NCBI GenBank assembly: GCA_963921195.1
Contig: OY992536.1
Coordinates: 4,154,001-4,218,000, forward strand
Length of the DNA: 64,000 bases
Direction: 5' to 3'
From: Pegoplata infirma
Lineage: Eukaryota; Arthropoda; Insecta; Diptera; Anthomyiidae
Shown piece by piece: positions 48,219 through 59,587 of the stretch. The position numbers and the translations under genes are program-made. The notes beneath the pieces are model-generated. The model saw only the letters and a list, made by a program, of their open reading frames with translations. It was not told the DNA's origin and searched no databases. Positions within the stretch are counted from its first letter, which is position 1. Each line of letters starts with the position of its first letter.

Positions 48219-48224
48219 AATAAA
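48219..48224 (+). terminator. Putative PNISR poly(A) signal
   Basis: AATAAA 330 bp past the PNISR stop, the clearest candidate before the convergent gene. The 3' UTR would end near 48240. Confidence 0.5.
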
Positions 48225-48640
48225 TTATAAAATACTCAAAAACCAAACTGTTCTTTTCTTTTAGCTTTAATATTAATTTATTTTGGACTGTAGTATACAA
48301 AACTATTAACATTTTGAATATCAAATGCTGATTCCCTAACTTTAAACTTCTGCGAAGTTGAATTACATGCAGATTGAAAGTTGTTACATTCTCAAATAAA
48401 AAAAATTTAGTTCTTCGATTTCAGAGAAAACATTCAATTCCTCTTCCCAACGGAATAATTTCTGATCTAAATATAATCAATGATTGGTGGTAATCTATGT
48501 TAACAAAAGTCCAATTTATATGAAAAAATCTTCGAAAGCGGCTTGCCTTAATACGAGGTTTTTGTAGATATTAAAAATTTTAGACACAACCTGGTGTTTG
48601 TCGGTTCTGTTGGGAACATAAAATAACTTCCATTATGTCA
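48225..48640. other. Short convergent intergenic region
   Basis: Lies between the two poly(A) signals. No repeat ends or open frame are recognised; it is the least repeat-laden non-coding stretch of its length here. Confidence 0.5.
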
Positions 48641-48646
48641 TTTATT
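48641..48646 (-). terminator. Putative poly(A) signal of the ZAD zinc finger gene
   Basis: AATAAA on the minus strand, 25 bp past the stop codon, implying a very short 3' UTR. Confidence 0.5.
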
Positions 48647-48670
48647 TAGCTATTTTAACTTAAAAAAAAA

Positions 48671-50328
48671 TTATTCTTGTATAATTTCAACAAATTCCAT
48701 GCTTTCCACTATTTCCTCCTTCTGTGTTTCTCTGTTGCAAACGTCCTCTTTCTTCAGATGGTGTAATTGGGGTTGATTATCTGGGAATATTGATTCACCA
48801 TAGCACTCGTCTTTACTTTCTACAGGCTCTTTCTGAATTGCTTCTACTTTCAATTTGCGTTTGCTGACTCTCCAATTGGCAAAGGGGTCGTCGTGTTCAT
48901 CTTGAGGGGAATGATGGTCTTTCTGGCGACGATGTGTCTTTAAAGCTGCGCCGCATATAAAACCCTCAAAACAAACATTACATTTGTAAGGCTTTTCGCC
49001 TGTATGACGGCGCATATGGATTTTAAGATCATTTGACTGTGCGAAACTGCGCTGGCACTCAGTGCATTTATACGGACGCTCTCCGGTGTGGACACGCATG
49101 TGTCGTGCCAATTTATTAGTTCTTGAAAATGATTTTCCGCATATCGTACAGGAGTGTGGTTTCTCGCCAGTGTGCTGTCGTTGGTGCACAAGAAGATCCT
49201 GTCGCCTAGGAAACCCCTTAGAACATTGATCACACATATACGGATTTTCTCCGGTGTGTCTGCGAATGTGAACTATTAAGCTGGCTTGTGTGAAATTTTC
49301 CCCACAATATGGGCAATTGCTTCGTTTGTAAGTGTGCTTTGGCTGTAGGAGTTCTTGGTCTTCGGCCGGTAGCTGTTCAGCATCATATGAGTGAGATGTT
49401 AACAGATGTCGAATGTAGTAGTTACGTCTCTTAAACATTTGTGGGCAATGAGAGCACGTAATACGTTTATCATCAGGTAAGTTATTCGGCGCTGCTTTGG
49501 GATGAGCAGCAGAAACGTTTGAAGTAGTAATATTCAATGGATACACAACAGTGTGCGCTGTTTTAGTGTGACGTTCCAAGGTTTCCTTTTTTGCAAAAGA
49601 TCTTTGACAACTAATGCAGTCGTAACGATGTGACAGGTTTTTTGATAGCCGCGACCTAACTGAAACATCAGTGCGATTTTCTTCCTTGGGAGAAATTTCG
49701 TGCCTAAAATGAGAAAGCATAAAAAAACAATTAAATAATTTTACTAGTAGAGATGACAAGAATATGAGCAATATTACACATTAGCGATTGAAGTTTCAAG
49801 AATCTCTTCATGGGGTGTTCCTATCTCTACTAAAAGTTCTTCACTGCTGTGAGATTCTATTTGATGCTCTTCAGTTGTTTGAAACTCCTCATCTAATACT
49901 TCAATGTCCTGTATGTCAATATCTGTAGCGTCAACCTCTAATACATTATCGCCCTGATCTACTTCCTCTACTTGTTGTTGTTCCTTGGCCTCACTTTGTA
50001 GCCTCAAATAGTTTTCTATTTCCTGCTCCGCCTTTTCCACCGAACATATAAAATCGTAAGCACTTAATAAACGTTCCGTACAATCGTGACACAAATGGGA
50101 TGGTTTATCTTCATCGGACTCCAATACCTTCAATATAATAAACCCCCAAAAATATAGTACAAAATATACCAAATGTGTATAACAAAACCAAGTTACCTCT
50201 ATGTCAGTGACTTTATGAAATACTTTGGCCAATTTTATATAAACATCATATTCAACTTCATCAAAAAATGAATTTGTTTCCGGATTACAATGTAAGCAAA
50301 CCCGACAAACCAATTTCAATGAATCCAT
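48671..50328 (-). CDS. ZAD-C2H2 zinc finger protein
   Basis: A 504-residue nuclear DNA-binding protein of the ZAD-ZNF family; specific target unknown. Exons on the minus strand: 50328-50197, 50127-49778, 49703-48671. Introns are 69 bp (50196-50128, phase 0) and 74 bp (49777-49704, phase 2), GT-AG, in frame. The ZAD has C8-x2-C11 and C57-x2-C60 and normally mediates dimerisation. An acidic, Q/E-rich linker follows (about residues 70-160). Seven C2H2 fingers run from C190 on: YDCISC, ITCSHC, SNCPYC, YMCDQC, HSCTIC, YKCTEC and YKCNVC, with TGEKP/TGERP-type linkers from finger 3 to 7; finger 7 has a wider His spacing (HRRQKDH). The C-terminal tail is acidic. Intron 1 is open and in frame, so retention would insert 23 hydrophobic residues into the ZAD. 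The gene is convergent with PNISR. Not assigned to a named gene. Confidence 0.92.
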
Positions 50329-50992
50329 GATAAGAAGTCCATAAAAAAATCTGGAAGCAGTTCAAGGAAAATACAAATAATAAAAAAGAAATGCCGAGTT
50401 GCCACAAGGTGGATCGTTTTATACACAGTACATAAGTGGTATACGCACAGGGTTGCATTGAATGTTTGCAAGTACACGCAAAAAAATCTGTGTCGGAGTG
50501 AGAAAAAATCTGGCATAATTTTACCAAAAATATGCTAAAACTACAACCGACGAAGTAGTTTTCGTAATTTAGCCAAAACGCTTATGTAAAAAATTTTAAA
50601 GAAAATGCTAATGCCATTTAAGCAAAAACTTGGTAAAATATACCAAAAGAAATATGGTGAAATATACCAAAATTATTAGAAAAGGTGACTACAAATAATG
50701 CAAAAAATTACCACATTTATGGTAAAATAAATTCTATATTAAATTTTTGTAAAAATTTGTATATATATTGAATTTAAAATTTTCACAGAATAAATCCATA
50801 TTAATATATATATAGAGAATGGCTAATGGATGCATAACATGAATAAACGAAGTGTGTGTGAAAATCTTTGTGAAAATCTTCAAATATTGCAGCTTAAAAT
50901 GCCGGAAATAAAAAAATATTGTGATTTATACTTAATAAAAGAATATTTACAAATAACAACAAGCTTTTTTTAAAATAATAAAATTTCTTATA
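50329..50992. other. Upstream region of the ZAD gene, then repeat
   Basis: 50329-50520 is the probable promoter/5' UTR; frames at 50285-50527 and 50316-50516 are not convincing. 50520-50720 has TATACCAAAA- and AAATATGGTG-type repeats. 50845-50990 is the left arm of a palindrome whose right arm is 51188-51318. Confidence 0.4.
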
Positions 50993-51596
50993 CACTCAAC
51001 CAAAAATCATTGTATTCCCAAAGAAAATCGTTGTAAATTCAACAGAAATCATTGTTGATTTTGACCCTACAAATATTTATGTTGATTTCAATAAAAATTG
51101 TTGTCAGTTTTTGTAAAAGTTGATCAACTCGTTCTTTTGTAAATCAACTCGTATTTTTTGTAAACTTAACTCATATTTTTGTTGATATAAGAAATTTTAT
51201 TAATAAAAAAAGCTTGTTGTAATTTGTTAATATTCTTTTATTAAGTAAAAATCACAATATTTTTTAGAATTATCACCGGCTTTTTAAGCTGCATGAGATT
51301 TTCACACACACTTCGTTTAAGGCTCATTTAGATTAGCACACTTTTTGAAAAGATTATCAAGATGAAAAAGTCTTTTCATTTTAAACCGCTTGTCAAAAAG
51401 TATAAAAAAACTCTCTTGAATGTCTTTTGTGTGTTTAGACGTATACGCGTAAATTAAATTGTGGAAAAAAAACAGCTGTTCATTACAAACACACACCCAA
51501 ACAACATTTTGCAATTGTAAAATTTACAAATCAACCATAGAATTGTGGTAAAATATTTTCTTCAATTTGCGTTCCTTAACCAAAAGATGCATAAAT

Positions 51597-53340
51597 CTAA
51601 ATCTGCACTGATTCCGACATCTCTGATTCCAACATCTCCACAGACTCCATATTCCTTTTTTGGCAGGAAGTTTGGTTAAAGTCTAGTTGGCAGACATTTC
51701 TCTGATCCAAAAAAAAAAAAAATATCGCAGGTAGAACTTTTAGTGCTGTGTCCAAAAAAGAAAAAAAAAATTGTCGGCGGCCCATGGTTTCCGAGTTATG
51801 GGCCTCCAAAGTTCGGATATCGAATTTGATATATCTTCATCAAAATTGGTCCGATCAGACCAAGATTGGTTTCATTCGAAAGCTTAATCAAATACCTTCA
51901 TTTTGAAATTTAAAAAAAAAATTGGTTCCATTAACCCATTGTGGCACAAAACCAAATTTTAGATTTTTAAACCAAAGTTTTTAGAGAAAATGTTTTATAT
52001 TTCAAAATTGTGTGTTATTAAGGCATGTATTTATACGACGAGATTTAAAGCTTAGATATTAAGCTTTCATTTGAGCTTTTAATGAACCTTTTAACCCTTA
52101 TAGAACCAGAGTTATTGACTCATAACTAGGGATGAGATTTTCATGCACTAAAAAATCGAAAACATGCGCTTAAAATATGCACTAAAAACTTAAAAATATG
52201 CACTAAAAAACCTAAAAATATGCACTAAAAAATAAAATGTGTGCAATAAAAGTCTTGTTTTCATTCGAAAAACTTATTAAAAATGCAAAAAATAACACCG
52301 GGCTTCAATTGTAACATCCAAAACTTTAAAAAAGCAGGATTTTTTTTTTTGTAATTAGGGCAATCTATAAAAAAAATTAAAAAGAAAAAAAAAAATTTTT
52401 TCTAATTTTCAAAATAAATTTTAAAAATTTAAAAAAGTTTTTGAAACAAATAAATTTCAATTTGTGTTTTTGCTAATTTATATCAAAATATGCAAAAATA
52501 TGCACTTAAAAATTGGAAATATGCACAATATATGCACTAAAAACCAAAATATGCAAAAATGTGCATTTTAACCAAAATATGCAAACATATGCAAAAACAA
52601 ATCGATACCATTTTAAAGCAAATTTCTTGATTCGGAAAGATAATTAGTCAAAAATGTTTTAAGACTACCGACAAAAAACATGCATTTGCATGGAAATCTC
52701 ATCCCTACTCATAACCATTGATCCCGGTTATATATTAATAAAAAAAAAACTTTATTTAGCGAAGCCGCTTAATTAATATATGAAAATTGAAATCCCTAAG
52801 CCCGTCCGAAGTCCGGAAACCCAGAAAATCTTTTAAGGCAAAAAAAAATAAACTACACAGAGGTCTGGTATATATATTCAAATATGTTTTCTAATGTTTA
52901 AACGTAAATAACTCCGGTTCTGTAAGGGTTAAAAGGTCAAATGAAAGCTCAAATCAAAGCTTAATATCTAAGCTACAAGCCTAGTTATAAAAATAAATAC
53001 CTTAATAGGGCATAATTTTAAAATTTTACCCCATTTCTTCAAAAACTTGGGGTGAAAAATCTAAAATTTAGAGTTGTTTCACAATGGGTTAATGAATCCA
53101 AATTTTTTAAAATGTCAAATTAAAGGTATTTGAGTAAGCTTTCGAATGAAACCAATCTTGGTCTGATTGGACCATTATTGATGAAGATATATTAAATTCG
53201 ATATCCGAACTTTGGAGGCCCATAACTCTGGAACCACGGGCCGCCGACAATTTTGTTTCTTTGTTGAACTCACCTAAATCATCCCTATTTCCAAAAATAG
53301 AAAAAAATAAATCGGACCAATGTCTGCCAATTAGACTTGT
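51597..53340. mobile_element. Fold-back repeat with arms around a hAT-like MITE
   Basis: The left arm (GGCGGCCCATGGTTTCCGAG, then AAGTTCGGATATCGAATTTG and ATTGGTTTCATTCGAAAGCT) is mirrored on the right (AGCTTTCGAATGAAACCAAT, AAATTCGATATCCGAACTTT, GGAACCACGGGCCGCC). Its loop is interrupted by 52127-52707. The outer ends are not defined by a clear duplication. Confidence 0.7.
52127..52707. mobile_element. hAT-like MITE rich in ATATGCACTAAAA motifs
   Basis: 581 bp with ends TAGGGATGAGATTTTCATGC and GCATGGAAATCTCATCCCTA. Exact duplication CTCATAAC at 52119-52126 and 52708-52715. The motif AATATGCACTAAAA or ATATGCA recurs about a dozen times, in the same orientation in both halves. Non-coding. 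Confidence 0.92.
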
Positions 53341-53985
53341 TCCGAAAATTTAGCCCATATAAAATTTTATTTATTTTTACCACCACTTCACAACAGCTGT
53401 TGTTATTATTTGTATTTTTGTTTACATAAAAAACATCCCTGATCTAATGAAAATAGTAATTTTTTGAAATTTTTCAAAACACAAAAATTACATCCGTATG
53501 TCAACATTTTCCTCTCCGTATTGACAAAAAGTCTGTCCGTATTTGTATGTTGAGTGTTTAGACGATGAAAAAAATTCTCTCCGCATGATAATACAAAAAT
53601 GAACCAACAGGGTTGTTTTTTCTTTTTTGGTTTTATCTATTGAATTCTGTATAAGCGTTGTAAAAAGTTGATTCAACTTTACTGATTATTCAACGATAAC
53701 AACATTAATTTTTGTTGAATACGACATTATTCTGTAAAAGTTGATCTACAATGGGTTTACTAATTTTTCTACTAAGATATTTCTATGAGTGTATTAACAA
53801 AAATTTATTTGAATTTATATAAAATACGAGTTGATTAACAAAAAAACGAGTTGATCAAATTTTACAAAAACTGACAACAATTTTTATTGAAATCAACATA
53901 AATATTTGTAGGGTCAAAATCAAAAATGATTTCTGTTGAATTTACAACGATTTTCTTTGGGAATACAATGATTTTTGGTTGAGTG

Positions 53986-54022
53986 TAGGATTGCTCAATC
54001 TGACACAGATTGAGCAATCCTA
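53986..54022. repeat. Perfect 17-bp hairpin
   Basis: TAGGATTGCTCAATCTG, a loop ACA, and the exact complement. It lies between the end of the CACTC-family fold-back and the triplicated repeat. Presumably transposon-derived. Confidence 0.8.
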
Positions 54023-55380
54023 CAGGGAATGGGTTCTCTCAATCTCCATCCCTCTCACACTCCAGGGTTACCGCATTTTCACAACAATTTTTTATTTTTT
54101 CATTCACAATGGTGTAACAAACGTACAGTAGTGCCAACTTAATCACATTGACTATGTGATAAGCGATTTTTTCCGTAATATTACTCTAATTTTATTAAAA
54201 GTTAGCACCACTGAACAAACAAATGACATTTTTTGCCGTCGCCGTCCCACGTCATTATTTTGGGCCTATATTCTCCGGCAACGGCAACCGTCCCCCGTGC
54301 CGTGCTTGTTCTATTTCTACTCTTTGCTTGCCGGAGGGGGCATTTGCAGTTTTTAGCCGGCGGAGGTTCAATCATCGGCTCACTTTTCCTTTTTGTTGCG
54401 GAGTAGTATTTTTGTGAATTTGCGTTGTGTTTTTCCCAGCGGTTAAAATGTGAAAAATGGCGGCGTAGAATGTGAAAAACGGTTTTGAGCCGATCGGCTT
54501 GTTTCTCTGCTTCTCTCTCCTATAAACTAAGAATTGCCCTATCTAAATTGGGACATAGGGAATTGAAAAAAAATCAAGGAAAAAAGGTTTGAACAGAACA
54601 AGCCCGGCACGACTTTTTCCATACGATTTGACAGTTAAAAACCGTGACCGGCACGACTAATGGTAGGAACAGAACAAGCCCGACACGACTTTTTCCATGC
54701 GATTTGACAGTTAAAAACCGTGACCGGCACGGCAAAAAATTAAAACTTATTTTATTTGTTCTCCGGGTTCTCTCATTCTCCCTTCCTCTCACACTCCAGG
54801 GTTGCCGCATTTTCACAACAAATTTTTATCTTTTCATTCACAATGGTGTAACGAACGTACAGTAGTGCCAACTTAACCGCATTGACTATGTGGTTAGCGA
54901 TTTTTTCCCGTAAAATTACGCCTATTTTATTAAAAGTTAGCACCACTGAACAAACAAATGACATTTTTTGCCGTCGCCGTCCCCCGTCATTGTTTTGGGC
55001 CTATATTCTCCGGCAACGGCAACCGTCCCCCGTGCCGTGCTTGTTCTGTTTCTACCTTAAAAATTAAAACTTATTTTATCTCCGGGTTCTCTCAATCTCA
55101 CTCCCTCTCACACTCCAGGGTTGCCGCATTTTCACAACCATTTTTTATTTTTTCATTCACAATGGTGTAACAAACGTACAGTAGTGCCAACTTAATCACA
55201 TTGACTATGTGATAAGCGATTTTTTTCCGTAAAATTACTCTAATTTTATTAAAAGTTAGCACCACTGAACAAACAAATGACATTTTTTGCCGTCGCCGTC
55301 ATTGTTTTGGGCCTATATTCTCCGGCAACGGCAACCGTCCCCCGTGCCGTGCTTGTTCTGTTTCTACCTAAAGTCTGTAA
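54023..55380. repeat. Three tandem copies of a 0.3-kb repeat
   Basis: Units at about 54025-54315, 54765-55056 and 55080-55372 share GGTTCTCTCAATCTC, CACTCCAGGGTTGCCGCATT, AACGTACAGTAGTGCCAACT and TCCGGCAACGGCAACCGTCC, ending CGTGCCGTGCTTGTTCTGTT and TCTACC. Between units 1 and 2, GAACAGAACAAGCCCGGCAC occurs in inverse sense at 54590-54740, suggesting that a MITE with AACAGAACAAGC-type ends gave rise to the array. All the short frames here are shadows. Confidence 0.75.
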
Positions 55381-55400
55381 ATTCCCACAAAAATAACTTA

Positions 55401-55792
55401 TACGGAGTTCACACTAGAGAATTTGTACTCGTTTAAGCCACTTGTTTAAAAAAGTAAACAAAATCGTTCACATTACATTTTGCGCGTTTAACTTTAACAT
55501 AACCTAATTCTGAAAAAAATTGCAAAAATATTTCTATAAACCTTTTAAACTTTGGCGGAAGACAAGATATTTATTTTTTTTATAACATTTACATAACACC
55601 ACTACACGGAACACCTTTTTATTGACTCATTCCAAGTAAATAGGAAGATTTTTCTGTTTTTTGTTCCGGACCTGTCCGAAGCTGTTTGCATATTTATACT
55701 TCGATGGAAGGCAAAATTCACTATTAGTGCAGCTTTTCCAATCCCTATTAATATTATAAATCTGATTGTTGGTTTGTCTGTCTGTCTGTCTT

Positions 55793-55825
<33 letters not shown>

Positions 55826-58422
55826 TCCGCAATAAGTACAGAACGGCTTAACCGATTTTCATGAAATTTTCACCACAGATAGTACTAACCGAGGCGGGAA
55901 CTATAGGCCATAAGCGACCGCGATCGGACAAAGGGGCGTAAAATGCCACGCCCCTTTGTACCATGCTAAAGCTATATCTGCCTGTATGACAATAACGGAA
56001 AAACGGCTGAACCGAATTTCATGAAATTTTCACCACAGACAGTACTAACCGAGGCGGGAACTATAGGTCATAAGCGATCGCGATCGGAAAAAGGGGCGTG
56101 AAATGCCACGCCCCTTTGTACCATTCTAAAGCCATATCTGCCTGTCCGGCAATAACGGAAAAACGGCTGAAACGATTTTCATGAAATTTTCACCACAGAT
56201 AGTATTAACCGAGGCGGGAACTAAAGGTCATATGCGACCGCGATCGGACAAAGGGGCGTAAAATGCCACGCCCCTTTGTACCATGCTTAAGCTATATTTG
56301 CCTGTCCGGCAATAACGGAAAAACGGCTGAACCGATTTTCATGAAATTTTCACCACAGATAGTACTAACCGAGGCGGGAACTATAGGTCATAAGCGACAG
56401 CGATCGGAAAAAGGGGCGTAAAATGCCACGCCCCTTTGTACCATTCCAAAGATAGTACTAACCGAGCCGAAAACTAGAAATTATTATAGAAATAATGTCA
56501 CGCCCCCTTTTTACTATACTGAAAGTTTTTTCTGCATGTTCCGTAATCATGCTTAAAAAAAAATAAAATAGATAATAAATAAATATTCACATATATAAAA
56601 AACAGTTTTCATTAACAAGACAAACCGACATTTAAAATCCAACTGATGATGACACTAACTGGGGTGTTCGAAACCGGTATAGGAAATACCACAAAAAGTC
56701 TATAATTTTTAGAAATTCAATTTTTCTTCTGCATTTTTTCAACTTGAACCCTTATAGCACGCCCATTTTTATTTATTTGAACGCTATTTCTGTCTGTTGC
56801 TAAACCATTTAGAATGAAATTTTTACCACAGATACTAAGTACTTACCGAGGATGGAACTATAGATTAAAATAGAGCGCGTTCGGACAAAGGGGCGTAAGT
56901 TGACACGCGCCTTTGTACTATACTGAAAGTGTTTCTGCCTGTTCCTTAATAACGCTTAAACGACTAAACCGATTTTAACAAACTTTTTTCCATAGATAGC
57001 TCTTACAGAGGCGTGCACTTTAGTATGTATCAACTGCCACGCCTTTTGCAATGTACTGAAAGTTCATTCTGCCTTTCCGTAATCACGTTTTAAACGGTTA
57101 TTTTAATTTTCACCACAGTTAGTTAGTCCTTATTTAGGCGGAAACTATAGACACGACCAGGCGTGAATTGCCACGTCCCTTTGCAATACATTGAAATTTA
57201 TTTCTGCCCGATCCGTACACACGCGTTAACGGTGAAACCAGTTTTAATTAAATTTTCACCACAGATGGTATTTACCGTGGTGATCGGGAAAAGGGGCTTA
57301 AAATGCCGCACCCCTTTGTATTAACTTAAAAAAATATATTTTTTCCTGTTGAACGATATGCCATATTAGCCCGCGATTAGACAAATGGGTGTAAAATGCC
57401 ACGTCAATTTGTAATATACAAAACGCTATTTCTGGCGTATTTGCTATAATGCAAAAACGACTTAACCAATTCCTTTAAACACTACTGTTAGAACTAACTG
57501 AACGCGAACTATTTGCTATATCAGAACCTGAAAACAGTTGAGCCGATTTCAATGAAATTTCCAACACAAATAGTGATATAGCCAATATTAAACAGCGATT
57601 GATAAAAAGGCATATAATGACACGCCCTTTGTACTTTAGCGTGAGTTATGTCTGCTGAGTAAATTTAATTGCAATTTTCTTCACGTGCTAACTAATAGGG
57701 GAACTATAGGTCACATTAGACCAAAATTAAACTAAATGCGTTAAATGCCACACCCACTTGAACTACAGTGAAAGTTATGTCTTTATTGATGCTTTCACTA
57801 CATAAAGTGCTAACCGAGGATGGAACTATAGGTTCCTTTTAAAGGCCATTAAACAAATACATTAATATTAGGTTTGTTCCCATGACGGAGGAAAACTTAC
57901 ACACCATGTTCCCGACGCTAAGCGAAATCGAAAAAAAAATCGACCAAACCTCATGAATAGGTTTATATTCACCAATGAAAAGCTACGAAGAAGTAGATAA
58001 ATTGACTAATAAAAAACTCATTCATTTCATAATATTTCTTTCAACCCGGGAAACGCCGGGTGCAAAACAGCTAGTACAATTATAAATAAAACACACATTT
58101 TTTTCTGATTTTTCAGTAGTTTTTATTAGTTTTTTAAATATTTATAATTTCTCAATTTTCCAATGTTTTGCTAAGAAAATGGCAGACAGATACAGAAGCT
58201 GGTTGCTATGAAATAGTTTTTTTTGGCATAGAATAAAGAAAAATTAAAAGGAAATATACCGAACCCTGCCTTTGAAATGTTTAGCGAAATGTTCAACAGG
58301 GAAACAAGTCGAATTTGATTGTTTAGCTGAACAACCAAATGTATGGGGAAACAATTCAAATTTTGCTCGTTTAGCGCTTAAACACTCATGAGATGTTTAA
58401 AGTCGGTAGTGTGAACTCCATA
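55401..58422. mobile_element. Harbinger-type MITE copy 1, split by a Helitron
   Basis: Ends TACGGAGTTCACACTA and TAGTGTGAACTCCATA, flanked by TTA at 55398-55400 and 58423-58425. Without the Helitron it is 689 bp and collinear with 58822-59536. Interior GTTTAAGCCACTTGTTTAAA-type subterminal repeats; the 62-codon antisense frame at 58171-58359 occurs in both copies but has no recognised domain. Confidence 0.9.
55742..58074 (+). mobile_element. Non-autonomous Helitron with 160-bp tandem repeats
   Basis: 2333 bp, beginning TCCCTATTA after an A and ending CTAG before a T. The 3' end has the diagnostic hairpin ACCCGG-GAAACG-CCGGGT (58044-58061) nine bases before CTAG. The empty site AT is preserved in the sister MITE at 59188-59189. 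The interior has a (GTCT)n tract at 55775-55825, then four 160-bp tandem units (landmark CGGCTKA at 55844, 56004, 56164, 56324), each with the small inverted repeat GGGGCGT/ACGCCCC, then decayed units to about 57840. No Rep/helicase reading frame, so it depends on a helper element. Confidence 0.93.
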
Positions 58423-58821
58423 TTATATACGCTCAACTTGTCATACTACATGTGTTCAATGTCTGGGCACAGACTAAATACAGACTCGACAGTAGAGTTT
58501 TATAAGAAAAAATGGGGAAAAACTAAGCGATTTTAGGAGAAATCACAGCGGTTTTTAGTCCGTTTTACGCTGACATGGCAACACTTCCTACGACTTAGGA
58601 GTGAGTGAAACAACAAAAACCGATCTGGCATCCATTTTTCTAATGGCGCATTATATTAGCTTTCTCTTTCTAACCTAATTCGTAGAATAATTTGAAAACA
58701 TTAACCATATGGTTCAAGACTACTTTTTTGGCATCTGTCACTTATGTCGAGTCTGTATTAGTCTGTGGTCTGGGTCTGTTAAAAGAACTGATAGAAATGA
58801 ACAAGGTCAAAGAATTTATAA
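58423..58821. repeat. Short inverted-repeat element between the MITE copies
   Basis: GGGCACAGACTAAATACAGA near 58465 and its imperfect inverse GTCTGTATTAGTCTGTGGTC near 58751 suggest a MITE of about 320 bp; no duplication was resolved. No gene. Confidence 0.45.
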
Positions 58822-59536
58822 TACGGAGTTCACACTACAGAATTTGTACTCGTTTAAGCCATTTGTTTAAAAAAGTAAACAAAATCGTTCACACTACATT
58901 TTGCTCGTTTAACGCTGAGTGTTTAACGTTTGTAAACAAACGCACATAACCTAATTCTGAAAAAAATTGCAAAAATATTTCTAAAATCCTTTTAAACTTT
59001 GGCGGAAGACAAGATATTTTATTTTTTTATAACATTTACATAACACCAATACACGGAACACCTTTTTATTGACTCATTCCAAGTAAATATGAAGATTTTT
59101 CTGTTTTTTGTTCCGGACCTGTCCGAAGCTGTTTGCATATTTATACTTCAATGGAAGGCAAAATTCACTATTAGTGCAGCTTTTCCAATATAATTATAAA
59201 TAAAACACACACTTTTTTCTGATTTTTCAGTAGTTTTTATTAGTTTTTTAAATATTTATAATTTCTCAATTTTTCAATGTTTTGCTACAAAAATGGCGGA
59301 CCATACATAAGCTGGTTGCTATGAAATCTTTTTTTTTTGGCATAGAATAAAGAAAAATTAAAAGGAAATATACCGAACCCTGCGTTTGAGATGTTTAACG
59401 AAATGTTCAACAGGGAAACAAGTCGAATTTGATTGTTTAGCTGAACAACCAAATGTATGGGGAAACAAGTCAAATTTTGCCCGTTTAGCGCTTAAACACT
59501 CATGAGATGTTTAAAGTCGGTAGTGTGAACTCCATA
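58822..59536. mobile_element. Harbinger-type MITE copy 2 (empty Helitron site)
   Basis: 715 bp with the same ends as copy 1, flanked by TAA at 58819-58821 and 59537-59539. At 59188-59189 it reads uninterrupted through the site where copy 1 has the Helitron. The antisense frame 59285-59473 corresponds to that of copy 1. Confidence 0.92.
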
Positions 59537-59587
59537 TAAGTAAAGTGACTAGTTCAATTGAACTAATTTGTTAATGAACGACACAAC

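Larger units (their letters stand above)
50993..53985. mobile_element. CACTC-family fold-back, 3 kb, with nested elements
   Basis: Inverted ends of about 200 bp: CACTCAACCAAAAATCATTG, AACAGAAATCATTGTTGATT and CAACATAAATATTTG-type blocks mirror at 53800-53985, which ends GGTTGAGTG. TA on both flanks. It includes the partner arm 51188-51318, a fold-back at about 51600-53340 and the hAT-like MITE 52127-52707. Short frames here (51317-51514, 51597-51809, 53488-53676) are repeat-derived. Confidence 0.7.

Noticed and set aside
48940..49233. 97-codon minus-strand frame inside the zinc finger gene
   Set aside because: Shifted frame of the C2H2 array.
53986..54022. Possible rho-independent terminator
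   Set aside because: Eukaryotic sequence, no adjacent gene end and no T tract after the stem.
55602..55832. Minus-strand frame reading RQTDRQTD repeats
   Set aside because: Translation of the (GTCT)n tract in the Helitron.
58171..58359. 62-codon frame conserved in both MITE copies
   Set aside because: Conservation is explained by the copies being paralogous MITEs; start and end differ and no family is recognised.
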